Shown here: one piece after another, positions 17,747-26,929 of the stretch | Position numbering within the stretch: position 1 is the first letter of the stretch | Layout of the letters: every line of letters starts with the position of its first letter | NCBI GenBank assembly: GCA_963783245.1 | Contig: CAWAMS010000006.1 | Coordinates: forward strand, 244,058-308,057 | From: Bog-473 sp963783245 | GTDB taxonomy: Bacteria > Actinomycetota > Acidimicrobiia > Acidimicrobiales > RAAP-2 | DNA length: 64,000 bases | Reading direction: 5' to 3' | Position numbers and translations under genes: made by a program | Notes under the pieces: model-generated | The model's database searches: none | Told to the model about the DNA's origin: nothing | What the model saw: the letters and a program-made list of their open reading frames with translations, nothing else

Positions 17747-18618
17747 CGGTTGCGCTCCATGAACAGCTCGTCGGCCAGGCCCCCGTACTGCACCACCGGC
17801 CCGTCACGGCACAAAAGGAGCGGCCCGAGCTGGCAGTGGCCGCACAGTCCCACCCCGCACTGCATATTTCGTTCAAGGGAGACTCTGATCAGGGACGGCT
17901 CGATTCCCTGGTCTACGAGTTGACGCGCTGCGAAACGCATCATGATCTCGGGACCACAGAGCAGCGCCACCGCCCCGGCCGGCTCGAATGGCGCGTCGGG
18001 GAGGAGCACGGTCACGACACCTACCGAACCATCCCACCCAGGTGCCCCGACATCGACCGCAACACCGACATAGATCCCAGCCCTTCGCCACGCCTCGAGG
18101 TCGTCGGGAAAGAGGACTTGAGCAGGCGAACGCATCCCGACCAGCACGAAGACCCGGCCCGCGCGCCCGGTTCGACGATCGACCAGATCACGTATGGCGC
18201 CGCGCAGCGGTGCGAGGCCGATCCCTCCTGCCACCACCACGACGTCGGCCGCATCGTCAAGGGTGCCGAGTCCCCAGTCGTGCCCGAAAGGCCCGCGCAC
18301 GCCGATCACGGATCCGACCGGAGCCGCGCACAGCGCACGGGTCACGGCCCCCACGTCGCGCACGGTGTGCTCAATGGGCCCCTCTTCTGTGGGTGCGCTC
18401 GAAATCGAGATCGCCACCTCTCCCACTCCGAAGGACGTCAGCATATTGAACTGCCCGTGGGCGAAACGAAAAGGCTCGTGGGGCTCCGCCGACAACGGAA
18501 CGACGGACATGGTGACGACGTCGTCGAGCTCCACCCGCCGCGTGACGATCCGGTACGGAACTGGAGTAAGTGGGCTACGCAGGTGCAGGGCACGGACCCC
18601 ACGATCAGCGGCCGGCAT
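17743..18618 (-). CDS. Hydrogenase gamma subunit, FAD/NAD(P)-binding [2Fe-2S] diaphorase
   Basis: 291 aa, ATG at 18618, overlapping the upstream stop by 14 nt. It has a ferredoxin-reductase-like FAD domain (FAHGQFNML, SISSAPTEEG), an NAD(P) motif VVAGGIGLAPLRGAI, the CGPEIMM motif, and a C-terminal [2Fe-2S] motif CGVGLCGHCQLGPLLLC. This is the architecture of the gamma subunit of group 3b sulfhydrogenase-type enzymes and of DHOD electron-transfer subunits. It passes electrons between the [4Fe-4S] chain and NAD(P)+. Confidence 0.92.
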   Translation of the reverse strand: MPAADRGVRALHLRSPLTPVPYRIVTRRVELDDVVTMSVVPLSAEPHEPFRFAHGQFNMLTSFGVGEVAISISSAPTEEGPIEHTVRDVGAVTRALCAAPVGSVIGVRGPFGHDWGLGTLDDAADVVVVAGGIGLAPLRGAIRDLVDRRTGRAGRVFVLVGMRSPAQVLFPDDLEAWRRAGIYVGVAVDVGAPGWDGSVGVVTVLLPDAPFEPAGAVALLCGPEIMMRFAARQLVDQGIEPSLIRVSLERNMQCGVGLCGHCQLGPLLLCRDGPVVQYGGLADELFMERNR

Positions 18619-19082
18619 TGGCGTAAAGATCCAGGAGACGGATACGGGTGGCCTGCAACCGCGTCAACAGCACCGCGGCGAGGCGCTGGTGGAGCTCTGC
18701 AGCCTCCTCCGGGTGCGCCGCCAGAACCTCCTTCAGGATGCTCGTGCCAAGAGCGACCGCTTCGACGGGCTCCAACGCTCGCGGCATCAAACTGCCAACG
18801 AAAGGGCGAGGCCATCCAGCTGAGCCCGACGACATGACCCGGTCCGACAGTGTCGATCACAATCGGACCCCGAGAGGGAGCGTGGATCTCAATGGCCACC
18901 ACGCCCCGGGTGATGAGGAAGATGGTGCCGGCATCCTCGCCCTCGCGAAGAAGCAGGGTACCCTGATCGAAGCGCACGACCGTGGCCGCCTCCGACAAGA
19001 GCGCAAGCGTCCCCTGGGAAGCACCTGCGAGAAATCGGTGCTCGCGCAGGAGCTCGTCTATCGTCTCGCCTCCGCCGGTCAT
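18605..19082 (-). pseudogene. Cyclic nucleotide-binding (CRP-like) domain protein, one frameshift
   Basis: The ATG at 19082 overlaps the beta-subunit stop (ATGA). The first part is a cNMP-binding fold: RFDQGTLLLREGEDAGTIFL, then ITRGVVAIEIHAPSRG, then GPGHVVGLSW. Near 18790 the frame changes; in the other frame ALEPVEAVALGTSILKEVL continues to a TGA at 18605. Removing one G in GCCGCGAG gives a continuous protein of about 158 aa. There is no helix-turn-helix after the domain, so it is not a CRP transcription factor; a ligand-sensing accessory to the hydrogenase is likelier. Its position between beta and gamma genes is notable. Confidence 0.82.
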
Positions 19083-20244
19083 GATTCCCGTATCATGCGA
19101 TTGACCGTGTCGGTTATCGATGCGCCATCCGTGGCCCGAATAGCAGCAGCCTCCTCAGTGATGTCGATGCCGACCGGGCACCACGCGAGACATCTTCCGC
19201 AGCCTACGCAACCCGACTCGTCGAACTGATCCCACCACGTCGAGAGCTTGTGGGTCATCCACTGCCGGTAACGCGACGAGGTCGTCGGTCGCACCGAGCC
19301 TCCATGGAGGAATGAGTGCTCGAGATCGAAGCAAGAGGCCCAGCGTCGCTGGCGTTCGACCGTACCGCTCACCTCGGTGACGTCCTTGACGTCACTGCAG
19401 AAACAAGTGGGGCAGACCAGGGTGCAGTTGCCGCACGAGAGGCAGCGTTCCGCCACCTCCGCCCAGCGCGGGTGTTCGAGATTCCGGGCCAGCAGGCCGG
19501 GGAGGTCCTCGATGTCGAGTGATCGGCCCATCCGCCCGGAAGCACCGTCCACGACCGCCCGGCGACCAGAGCGCACAGTGTCGTCGGCGGCTGTACGGGG
19601 CACCTGCGCCAAAACGTCGGCCCCAGCCACTGAGCCCACCCGGACGTAGTACGAATGGTCACCAGTCGACGGGGCCGTTCAGCTCGGTGAGGGCCAGGTC
19701 GTACCCGGCATCGGCCGCCGGACCGGTGCCCATGGACGTGCAGAAACAGGTGCTCGAGGGGGTACCGCACTCGACCGCAACGATGAACGCCCCCTCACGG
19801 CGCGCCGCGTACCGGTCATCGGCCACGGCACCGTCGCGGAGCACTCGATCGAGGATCCCGAGCGCTGCCACCTCACACGGCCGGGCGCCGATGACGGCCA
19901 CACGATACCGTCTCCTCCCGGGGTTGGGACAACCTCGCGTTGCCCTCGGCGAGCGTGGCCCGCCATACGGTCTCGGCGGGGACGAAGAACTCGGACTTCC
20001 ACGAGGCTGGGCCGACGGCCCACCCGAACAGCTCGGAGCTTCCGTCGTGGGTGAGTCGGTACTGTCCGGGCTCGGTGTGATCATGCCAGCCCTCGGGCAG
20101 GTCGGAGGCGGAGCTGATCTCCCCATGCACAATCGCCCCGTCACGCACAACCGGCCCCATGGTCCGCATGCCGCGCCCGCGCAGGACCGCGATCAGAACA
20201 TCGAAGCCGTACCGATCGATGACCGCGTCATCCCCGACGTCCAT
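19079..20244 (-). pseudogene. Hydrogenase beta subunit, 4Fe-4S dicluster protein; at least two frameshifts
   Basis: The start is ATG 20244. The N-terminal frame includes DRYGFDVLIAVLRGRG and SSELFGWAVGPASWKSEFF. The middle frame includes YRVAVIGARPCEVAALGILD and VECGTPSSTCFCTSMGTG. The last frame has two ferredoxin motifs, CLSCGNCTLVCPTCFC and CVGCGRCLAWCPVGIDI. Joins fall near 19915 and 19665; each needs a 1-nt correction. This matches the beta subunit of group 3b hydrogenases, which links the small subunit to the diaphorase. It is the first gene of the operon; GGGGAGG lies about 13 nt upstream of the ATG. Confidence 0.85.
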
Positions 20245-20452
20245 GCCAAGAGGCTACGGCCTCCCCCGGGGGGCGCATAGGGCCAATCGTCCCTGGGCCA
20301 GGCTCGTGCCCTGGCCGAAGGGCCGATCGCAGTCGACACGGCTGGATGCGGCCGATCCCCCCCTTGCCAACGAGGCGATTGGCGGCGTCGCGTGGTTTCG
20401 GGATCCGGCGTGTGGCGCCATGCTCCGACCTGCAGCAACTAAACATGGGCAG

Positions 20453-21908
20453 ATGGAGTCGTTCGAATCCCTCAACGCCACCCAGGCGGAGTTCGACAGA
20501 CAGCTGGTAACCGTCATGCACGCCCTCCCGGACGGCATCGCGGTACTGGACGAGACGGGGGTCATCGTCTTCGTCAACCAACGTCTGCAGGAACTGTCCC
20601 AGTACGGCGAGCGTGAGCTGATCGGCCGTCGTGTCGAATACCTGGTTCCCGATGACTACCCGCGGATCCACGAACAGGCGGGTGTCCGGTCCGTGGAGCA
20701 ACGGGCGAGCCGGCCCATCGGCGAATGCCTCGACGTGCGCCTGCGGTGCAAGCATGGCTCGATCGTTCCGGTGGACGTCCACCTGAGCGTCACCGAAATC
20801 GGTGCGAACTCCTATGTGCTGGCGTTGGTGCGCGCCATCACTCCGAGAAGTCCGAGGGCGACGACGTGCCGCACCGCAGCGAAGAACGCTTCCGCACCTT
20901 CGTCGAAGCCGCACCGGTCATGATGTTCTCGTTGCTCCCCAACGGGGTCATCCAGTCGGTGAACGCCGAGTTCGAGCGACTGACCGGCTGGCGACGTGAC
21001 GATTTGTTCGGCACCCATTTCGCTCCTCTCGTCCATCCGGACGACCTCGCTGACGCCGTCACCACCTTGGGCCAGTTCGTGCGGAACGAAGAGGTCGAGG
21101 ACGACGAGGTGCGGATCCTCACCACGAGCGGGGACTACCTGCTCACACAGACCTGCGTCGTGCCTCTGGTCTCCGATGACCAGGGGGTCGAGATGGTCGG
21201 CATCATCCACGACATCACCGAGCGCAAGCGGACCGAGGAGGCGCTCAGTTCAGCCAAGGAGCGCTTCCGCCAAGCCTTCAAGCAGGCTCCTCTCGGTGTC
21301 GCCCTCCTCGATCAGGACGGACGCATCACGAACGCGAATCATGCGCTCTGCGAATTCCTCGGGTACCCCAGAGACGAGCTCGTCGGCACCCTGTTCTCTT
21401 CCCTCATGTATCCGGACGACGTGGCGGCGGACGTCGAGCAATCGACGGCTGCTCGCCGCTGGCACCGTGTCCAGCTATCGGATTCGCCAGCGCTACGTGA
21501 CCAAGCAGGGGGAGGAGGTCTATGGCACCGTCGCGGCGGCGGTCATCCTCAATGAAGAGGGAGAACCGCTCTACGGCATGCGGACCGTGGAGGACAACAC
21601 GACAGCGCAGGCGACTCGAGCGCGAGCTCGCCTCGCACGCCGTGATCGCCAAGGACCGGTTGGCCGACGTTGACCCCGAGGGAGAGTCGAGGTGCTCGAA
21701 CTGCTCGATGAGACGGTGACGGCGACGGAACTGGGCGGCGCGGATCTTCGTGTCCGCCCGGACGGTTGAATCCCACCTCTCCCATGCGTACCGCAAGCTC
21801 GGCGTGCGGACACGGGCCGACGCCATCCAGACGTTCGCCCGCATGAAAGACCTGGTGGAGCGCTTCGAACCCAACCCTGACACCGAAGCTCCCGCCCTCG
21901 ATACGTAG
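20453..21908 (+). pseudogene. PAS-domain regulator with LuxR-type C-terminal HTH, multiply frameshifted
   Basis: Three PAS domains can be read in successive frames: HALPDGIAVLDETGVIVFVN, then EAAPVMMFSLLPNGVIQSVN, then QAPLGVALLDQDGRITNANH. Each is followed by PAS-type tails, including HDITERKRTEEAL. The end encodes FVSARTVESHLSHAYRKLGV, the recognition helix of a LuxR/GerE HTH, closing at a TAG at 21908. Frame changes are needed near 20850, 21445 and 21620, and two or more lie in 21680-21745. With so many breaks this is either a real pseudogene or a badly sequenced stretch. It diverges from the hydrogenase operon and could be its redox or energy-sensing regulator. Confidence 0.7.
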
Positions 21909-22121
21909 AAATTCTCCGTAAGGTACGGACGAAATTCCGGTACGCCGCTGACGTGGTGGACGCGACGCTCCCCCGTACTCTCGTTACAGCGGCACTCCCC
22001 GACACCGGGGGCCGTGAGGACGGGGAGGTCCATCATGCATGTTCCGACATTGACGCGGGCGCGCCGTGGCGCACACGCCAGACAGCACCGAAAGTGACCG
22101 CGCACGCCGCGCACTCTCAAG

Positions 22122-22713
22122 ATGAAGGTCGTCAGCTCGGTGCTCGGGGTCGTCTTGGCCGGCGGGGCCGCCTTCGGTGCGACGAACTGGATCATCGGGT
22201 TGGGAGCGGGCTCCAGCGGTGCCGGGCAGTCGGCCAACATCTCGAACCTGGCGATCAGCGCCGTGGCCTCACCTTCACCGACCAACTTGCTCTACCCGGG
22301 CGGTTCGGGCGACGTGGTGGTGACGATCAGCAATCCGAACCCGTTCCCGGTGACCATCACCGCCCTTCAGTTGCCCGCCAACACCACCTATGCCACCGGG
22401 TACACCACGAGTGCGCTCACGACCACACAGGCCGGTTGCCTGGCGTCGACGCCCAGTGACGTCATCTGGAACTATGCCAACGCCACGAGCGGGAGTTCGC
22501 ACACGCTGACCAGCGCGGTTGACCGTCGGCGCGAGCGGCGCGGCCAACAACCCACTCGTGGTGACATTCACCAACGATGCCAGCATGACGACGGCAGCCC
22601 CGGCCGCCTGCGCCAACACGTACTTCTCCATGCCGTCGCTCACCGGAGTGACTGCGACCGGCGGATCCGCCACGTCCACCACGACCCCGGCCACCGACGC
22701 CTGGACGAGCTGA
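22122..22713 (+). pseudogene. Small secreted protein with ATNWIIGLGAGSSG motif, one frameshift
   Basis: The ATG at 22122 begins MKVVSSVLGVVLAGGAAFGA, a signal peptide, followed by TNWIIGLGAGSSGAGQSANI. The mature part is a beta-rich domain (LYPGGSGDVVVTISNPNPFP). Near 22515 the frame shifts; the continuing frame (TVGASGAANNPLVVTFTNDA) runs to a TGA at 22713. A better-placed ATG at 22035, after GGGGAGG, is in the same frame but is blocked by a TGA 20 codons in, so initiation is unclear. No known function; the shared motif links it to the next gene. Confidence 0.6.
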
Positions 22714-22743
22714 TCGCCTCTGAGAGGAGTTCAGACTCCCGTG

Positions 22744-23204
22744 CATGACCCGAGCGACGACACCCCGAGACCAGCCAGGCGCTGGCTCGTGGGTGTCGCC
22801 GCCGCCGGGCTGGTGGCCGGGTTCGCCGTGCCTGCGTGGGCCTCGAACTGGGTGGTGACGTTGCATGCCGGCAGTGCCGGAGAAGCCAAGGCCCAGGCCG
22901 TCCCCGCTGCCCCCGGTGGCCCGGCGGTGGCCTGTACGAGCTCGAGCGCGAAGACGGTCAAGGTCAGCTGGACGGCCGTGACCAGGGCCACCAGCTCTAC
23001 CGTCTACGACACCACGACATCGGCCACCGCACGTACGCCGCAGTGGCCACCGGTCTCACCGCGACCAGCTCTACGAGTGCCACCCTGACCGCGGCCAACT
23101 ACTGGTTCGAAGTCGCCGCCTCCATCGGCACCAACTGGATCGGCACCAAGTCGGTCGCGACGGCGGAGGCCACCATCTCGAGCAGCAGGTGCATCCAGCC
23201 GTAA
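22744..23204 (+). pseudogene. Small secreted fibronectin-III-like protein with ASNWVVTLHAGSAG motif, one frameshift
   Basis: Initiation is probably at the GTG or ATG around 22741-22745, after GAGAGGAG. The signal segment RWLVGVAAAGLVAGFAVPAWA is followed by SNWVVTLHAGSAGEAKAQAV. The body (VACTSSSAKTVKVSWTAVTR, then SSTVYD) resembles an FnIII strand pattern. The frame changes near 23030, and the C-terminus (TLTAANYWFEVAASIGTNWI) ends at a TAA at 23204. It lies about 30 nt after the previous gene and shares its NWxxxLxAGSxG motif, so the pair is probably paralogous and cell-surface associated. Confidence 0.6.
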
Positions 23205-23971
23205 ACTCTTCCCCGGTGGATCGCCGTGGTCCAGGTTCGACAGCCGAGTATGACACCATCGGAGTGGGCTACAGCACACAACGGAGAGCTGATCCACGGC
23301 TGCGCGCCGCCATCGTCCATGCGCTCGGGGACGCAAAGACGATACTCAACGTCGGTGCGGGTGCCGGATCCTACGAGCCATCAGACCGCTCGGTGGTGGC
23401 TCTTGAACCATCGAGCGTCATGCTCGCCCAGCACGGAGGAAGCCGACGAATCCGGGGGGTCGCCGAACACCTGCCCTTTGGCGACGACGCCTTCGAGGCG
23501 GCCATGGCGATCCTCACGGTGCACCATTGGGCGGACCCGAGCCTCGGCCTCGCAGAATTGCGACGAGTTGCCAGGCGCCAGGTCATCTTCACCTGGGATC
23601 CCGATCACGCGCAGAAATTATGGATCACCATGGACTACGTTCCTGCCATCGACAGGCTGGAGACCGGCCGTTTCCCTTCATTGCGCGCTGTCGTCGATGC
23701 GCTCGGCGCCCACAGTGTGGAGCGCTTCGAGATACCCCACGATTTCACCGACGGATTCCAGGCCGCCTATTGGCGACGGCCTGAGATGTATCTTGATCCG
23801 CTGGTCAGAGCGGCCAGCTCCACATTCGCGTCCTTGCCACCCGAACTGGTCGAGCCCGGTATCGAGCGCCTCAGGACCGACCTCCGGACCGGGCAGTGGA
23901 CACAGACGTACGGAGACCTGTTGGACTTGGAGAGTGCGGACTTCGGCCACCGCATTGTGATCGCCGGCTGA
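23189..23971 (+). CDS. Class I SAM-dependent methyltransferase
   Basis: 260 aa. It has motif I ILNVGAGAGSYEP, the acidic motif ALEPSSVML, and the Methyltransf_11-type segment GVAEHLPFGDDAFEAAMAIL followed by TVHHWADP. These mark a small-molecule methyltransferase of the UbiE/MenG-like class. The start is uncertain: the GTG at 23189 overlaps the previous gene, and a GTG at 23216 is the alternative. The substrate is unknown. Confidence 0.88.
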   Translation: MHPAVNSSPVDRRGPGSTAEYDTIGVGYSTQRRADPRLRAAIVHALGDAKTILNVGAGAGSYEPSDRSVVALEPSSVMLAQHGGSRRIRGVAEHLPFGDDAFEAAMAILTVHHWADPSLGLAELRRVARRQVIFTWDPDHAQKLWITMDYVPAIDRLETGRFPSLRAVVDALGAHSVERFEIPHDFTDGFQAAYWRRPEMYLDPLVRAASSTFASLPPELVEPGIERLRTDLRTGQWTQTYGDLLDLESADFGHRIVIAG

Positions 23972-24259
23972 TCAGCCCACGATCTCACTTGTCTGGAGGA
24001 CAGGAGCGATAGTGGTGTAGTTCGCAACATCAGCGAGCACCTCTCCAGTGTTCTCGTTGCCCAGCGCGGCGGCAAGAGCCTCCTGTGAGTCGAACTTGAA
24101 ATGCACCGCAGCCACATATGGACCGTCGACGCCCTTGTCGATTTCCGCTCCCTCAAGGCCCCAGGTCTTGACGGCGAGCGGCACATGCTTGTCCCTGTAG
24201 TAGTCGTGGTCGAAGGTTGCGCCCTCGGTGGTCGGATAAAAGACGCTCAAGCGAATCAT
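23972..24259 (-). CDS. EthD family protein
   Basis: 95 aa from the ATG at 24259 (GAAAGGGGCGGCATCCTG upstream). MIRLSVFYPTTEGATFDHDY, YRDKHVPLAVKTWGL and the FDSQEALAAALG segment match EthD/EthD-like dimeric alpha/beta barrels. The family is linked to ether and steroid degradation, but its exact role is unclear. The gene is convergent with, and immediately abuts, the methyltransferase. Confidence 0.85.
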   Translation of the reverse strand: MIRLSVFYPTTEGATFDHDYYRDKHVPLAVKTWGLEGAEIDKGVDGPYVAAVHFKFDSQEALAAALGNENTGEVLADVANYTTIAPVLQTSEIVG

Positions 24260-24371
24260 CAGGATGCCGCCCCTTTCAGTACATAAGGGTGCCGTGTGCG
24301 CGACGTGTCGTCGCCTCGGCACGGCACGAGGTTATCGAATCATTCCTGCGCAGACCAACACCATGAGCTGT

Positions 24372-25376
24372 TCACGGCTGTGCTGCGTAGCGGGTGAGCG
24401 CCTCCAGCTGCTCAGCCGTACCCACGCTGATCAAGACGTCGCCCGCCTCAATCACGTCCTCAGGAGAGGGATTGGTCACGAATCCGCCCCCAGGTCGGCG
24501 GATCGCCAGAATGAGGGCACCGGTGCGGTCGCGCAACTGAGCCGAACGTATCGTAGAGCCCGCCAGCAGCGAAGTGCGTGGCACCACGAGCTCCTCCAAT
24601 CGGAACTCGAGCGTTCCGTCATGCATCACGATGTCCACAAAATCCACCACGTGGGGCTGGGTCACGAAGGAGGCCATACGGTCCCCACCCAGTTGCTGCG
24701 GGTTGACCACACGATCGGCGCCGGCGCGCACCAGTTTCGGTTCGGATGACTCGCTACGCGCACGTGCGATGATTTGGAGTTCGGGTCGCATGGACTTCGC
24801 AGCCACCGTCACGTAGAGGTTGTCGGCGTCAGTGTCGAGTGCTGCCACCAACGTGGCAGCACGTTCGATGCCTGCCTTGAGAAGTGTCTCGTCTTCTGTG
24901 ACATCACCCTGAACCCAGGCATACGGGACGTCGCGTACACGCTCGTGATCTCGGTCGATCACGACGACGACACGTTGCGCGTTGGTCAGGAACTCCGCCA
25001 CCTCACGCCCCACACGACCCCACCCGCATACTATGACGTGCCCGGACATTCGATCTATTTCGCGCTCCATTTTGCGACTCCTCACGAGTTCACGCATCTG
25101 GCCCTCGAAGAGCACCTCGAGTACCGTCGAGAACGTATACAACGCCGTGCCGACGCCAACCAGGATGAGGACGATGGTGAACACCTTGCTGCCGGTGTCG
25201 AGCGGGTGTGGGGAGTTGAGGCCGACCGTCGTCACCGTGACGACCGTCTGGAAGACGGCGTCGAGCGGGCCAAACCCGAACGCCAGATACCCAACTGTGC
25301 CGCCCACGAGCACAAGCGCGAGCGCACCTAGACCGATCCTCATCCTCCGGAATGGGTCACGCATCCGGGTCATCAT
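24372..25376 (-). CDS. Ion channel with TrkA-N/TrkA-C (RCK) domains, atypical filter
   Basis: 334 aa. Two transmembrane helices flank a pore loop (residues about 12-85), followed by a TrkA-N Rossmann domain starting HVIVCGWGRVGREVAEFL and a TrkA-C domain near the end (ALILAIRRPGGG). This is the Kch/MthK-like layout of a K+ channel gated by an RCK domain. The filter region reads TVTTVGLNSPHPL, where K+ channels carry TVGYG or TVGFG, so selectivity may differ. It is a single gene with no clear operon partner. Confidence 0.87.
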   Translation of the reverse strand: MMTRMRDPFRRMRIGLGALALVLVGGTVGYLAFGFGPLDAVFQTVVTVTTVGLNSPHPLDTGSKVFTIVLILVGVGTALYTFSTVLEVLFEGQMRELVRSRKMEREIDRMSGHVIVCGWGRVGREVAEFLTNAQRVVVVIDRDHERVRDVPYAWVQGDVTEDETLLKAGIERAATLVAALDTDADNLYVTVAAKSMRPELQIIARARSESSEPKLVRAGADRVVNPQQLGGDRMASFVTQPHVVDFVDIVMHDGTLEFRLEELVVPRTSLLAGSTIRSAQLRDRTGALILAIRRPGGGFVTNPSPEDVIEAGDVLISVGTAEQLEALTRYAAQP

Positions 25377-25539
25377 GCCTGAAGCTGGCTCTTCGCGCCC
25401 GACGAAGACGGTCCGCTACTCTCCCGTCCCCTCGCCCCGCCCTTGTCGGGCGCCTATGGCATCCCGTTGGGTATTCCTGCCGGTTCGGCGGACACCGAGG
25501 GGAACCCACCCGCGCCTGGCGGGGGTGGCCGTCTCGACG

Positions 25540-26761
25540 TCAGGCTGCCACGCCCATCAGGTCAAACATGTTGGTGCCCATGATCTTCCTTATCGCGTTG
25601 GCCGGGAGACCCTCTTGCTCGCAGAATTTGTAATATCCCACTGGATCGGCGAGGCCCTCGGGATGCGGCCAGTCGGAGCTGTAGAGCACGTGGTCGAGCC
25701 CGATGATGTCGATGACCGGCTGGATCGGATCCTCCCAGAATGGCGTCACCCAGAGCTGGCGCTTGATCGTCTCGAGTGGGTGCTCGGCGAATTGTTGGGG
25801 CACCTTCTTATAGGTGAGCAGGAGGTCCTCGACGACACGGGGGAGCCACGTGCTCCCGAGCTCGACGGTCGCCATCTTCACCTCGGGATGTCTGGTCAGC
25901 ATGCCATGACAGACGGCGGAAATCACCGTGTCCATCGCGGCGCGTCCGTTGCTCGACGCCATGGAGAAGGCATCGGGTTGGAAGGCGAGGAATTCCGAGT
26001 CGCCTCGACCGAGCCACCGATTTGCGTACTGCTGGTAGCCAGAATCGGAGGCATGGAGACTCAGTAGGACACCGGCCTCCTCGACGCGGGCCCAGAAGGG
26101 GTCGAACTCGGGGAGGAAAGGTGAGCGCGGCGAACGCCAACCCGCGACGGGAGCCGGCCGCACCAGTATGACCTTCGCTCCATGGTCGAGGGCCCAGTCA
26201 AGTTCCTTTATGGCGCCCTCGAGGGTGCTCAAATTCATCACCGGGGTAGTGAAGATCCGATTCTCATGATCGAATGTCCACTCGTCATAGAGCCACTGGT
26301 TGAACGCATGCATGAGCACCTGGGTGATCTCCGGATCATCCATGAAATTGACCTCGATCACTGATGCCAACGTCGGATAATTCGAGCGTCGCTTGCAGGT
26401 GCATCCTGTCCATGAGATGGATACGGGCGTCCTTGTCGGTGAACTCTGGAATGGCGCGCATGGGCGTCACGATCTCGCGGAAGGACTTCCCGGAGGTGTT
26501 CTTGGCCGCGAAGTACTCCATACCCGACCCCGGTGCGGCCACGACCTCGAAGGTGGGGTTTGGGATGTACTCAGAGATGCGACCACGTAAGGCGATCTTC
26601 GTTCGACCCTTCACCTCGACCAGCTGCACCACGTCCGAATACTTCGACGGCAGGTAGCGGGTAAATGCGTCTGCGGTTTCGTAGAGGTGGAAATCGCAGT
26701 CGAACACCGGGCCATCGAATTCCGAGTACTTCATGTCGTTGCTGTGATTCGGATATTCCAC
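25540..26761 (-). pseudogene. Amidohydrolase 2 family protein, one frameshift
   Basis: The GTG at 26761 follows GGGAGGAG with ideal spacing. The N-terminal frame has the metal motif VFDCDFHLYETADAF and ends just after DRMHLQATLE. The other frame resumes with ASVIEVNFMDDPEITQVLMH and holds LDWALDHGAKVILVRPAP, LHASDSGYQQYANRW and the C-terminal LYSSDWPHPEGLADP. The join is near 26375, where an A-run looks shortened. Repaired, it is a protein of about 405 aa like the one at 11-12 kb. It follows the BVMO gene at 26.9-28.8 kb and probably acts in the same pathway. Confidence 0.8.
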
Positions 26762-26929
26762 CGTCACTCCTCCCAAGGTTTTCCTATCGCCTTCGGCTAT
26801 TCAACGTCGCCGGTTCTCATTTGAACAGGGACCTTCGGCCCTACTGTGGCGCACCGTTTTCGGTCGTCGTATCGATGGATCAGAAACTTCCTTGACGGGA
26901 ATGGAAACCCGGGTGGGTGTGCACGCCAT

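Noticed and set aside
20463..20475. GTTCGAATCCC resembling a tRNA T-arm
   Set aside because: It falls inside the PAS gene (codons for FESLN) and no acceptor or anticodon arms can be folded around it.
20228..20914. 228-codon minus-strand frame opposite the PAS regulator
   Set aside because: PAS and LuxR homology is on the plus strand, and this frame has no homology features.
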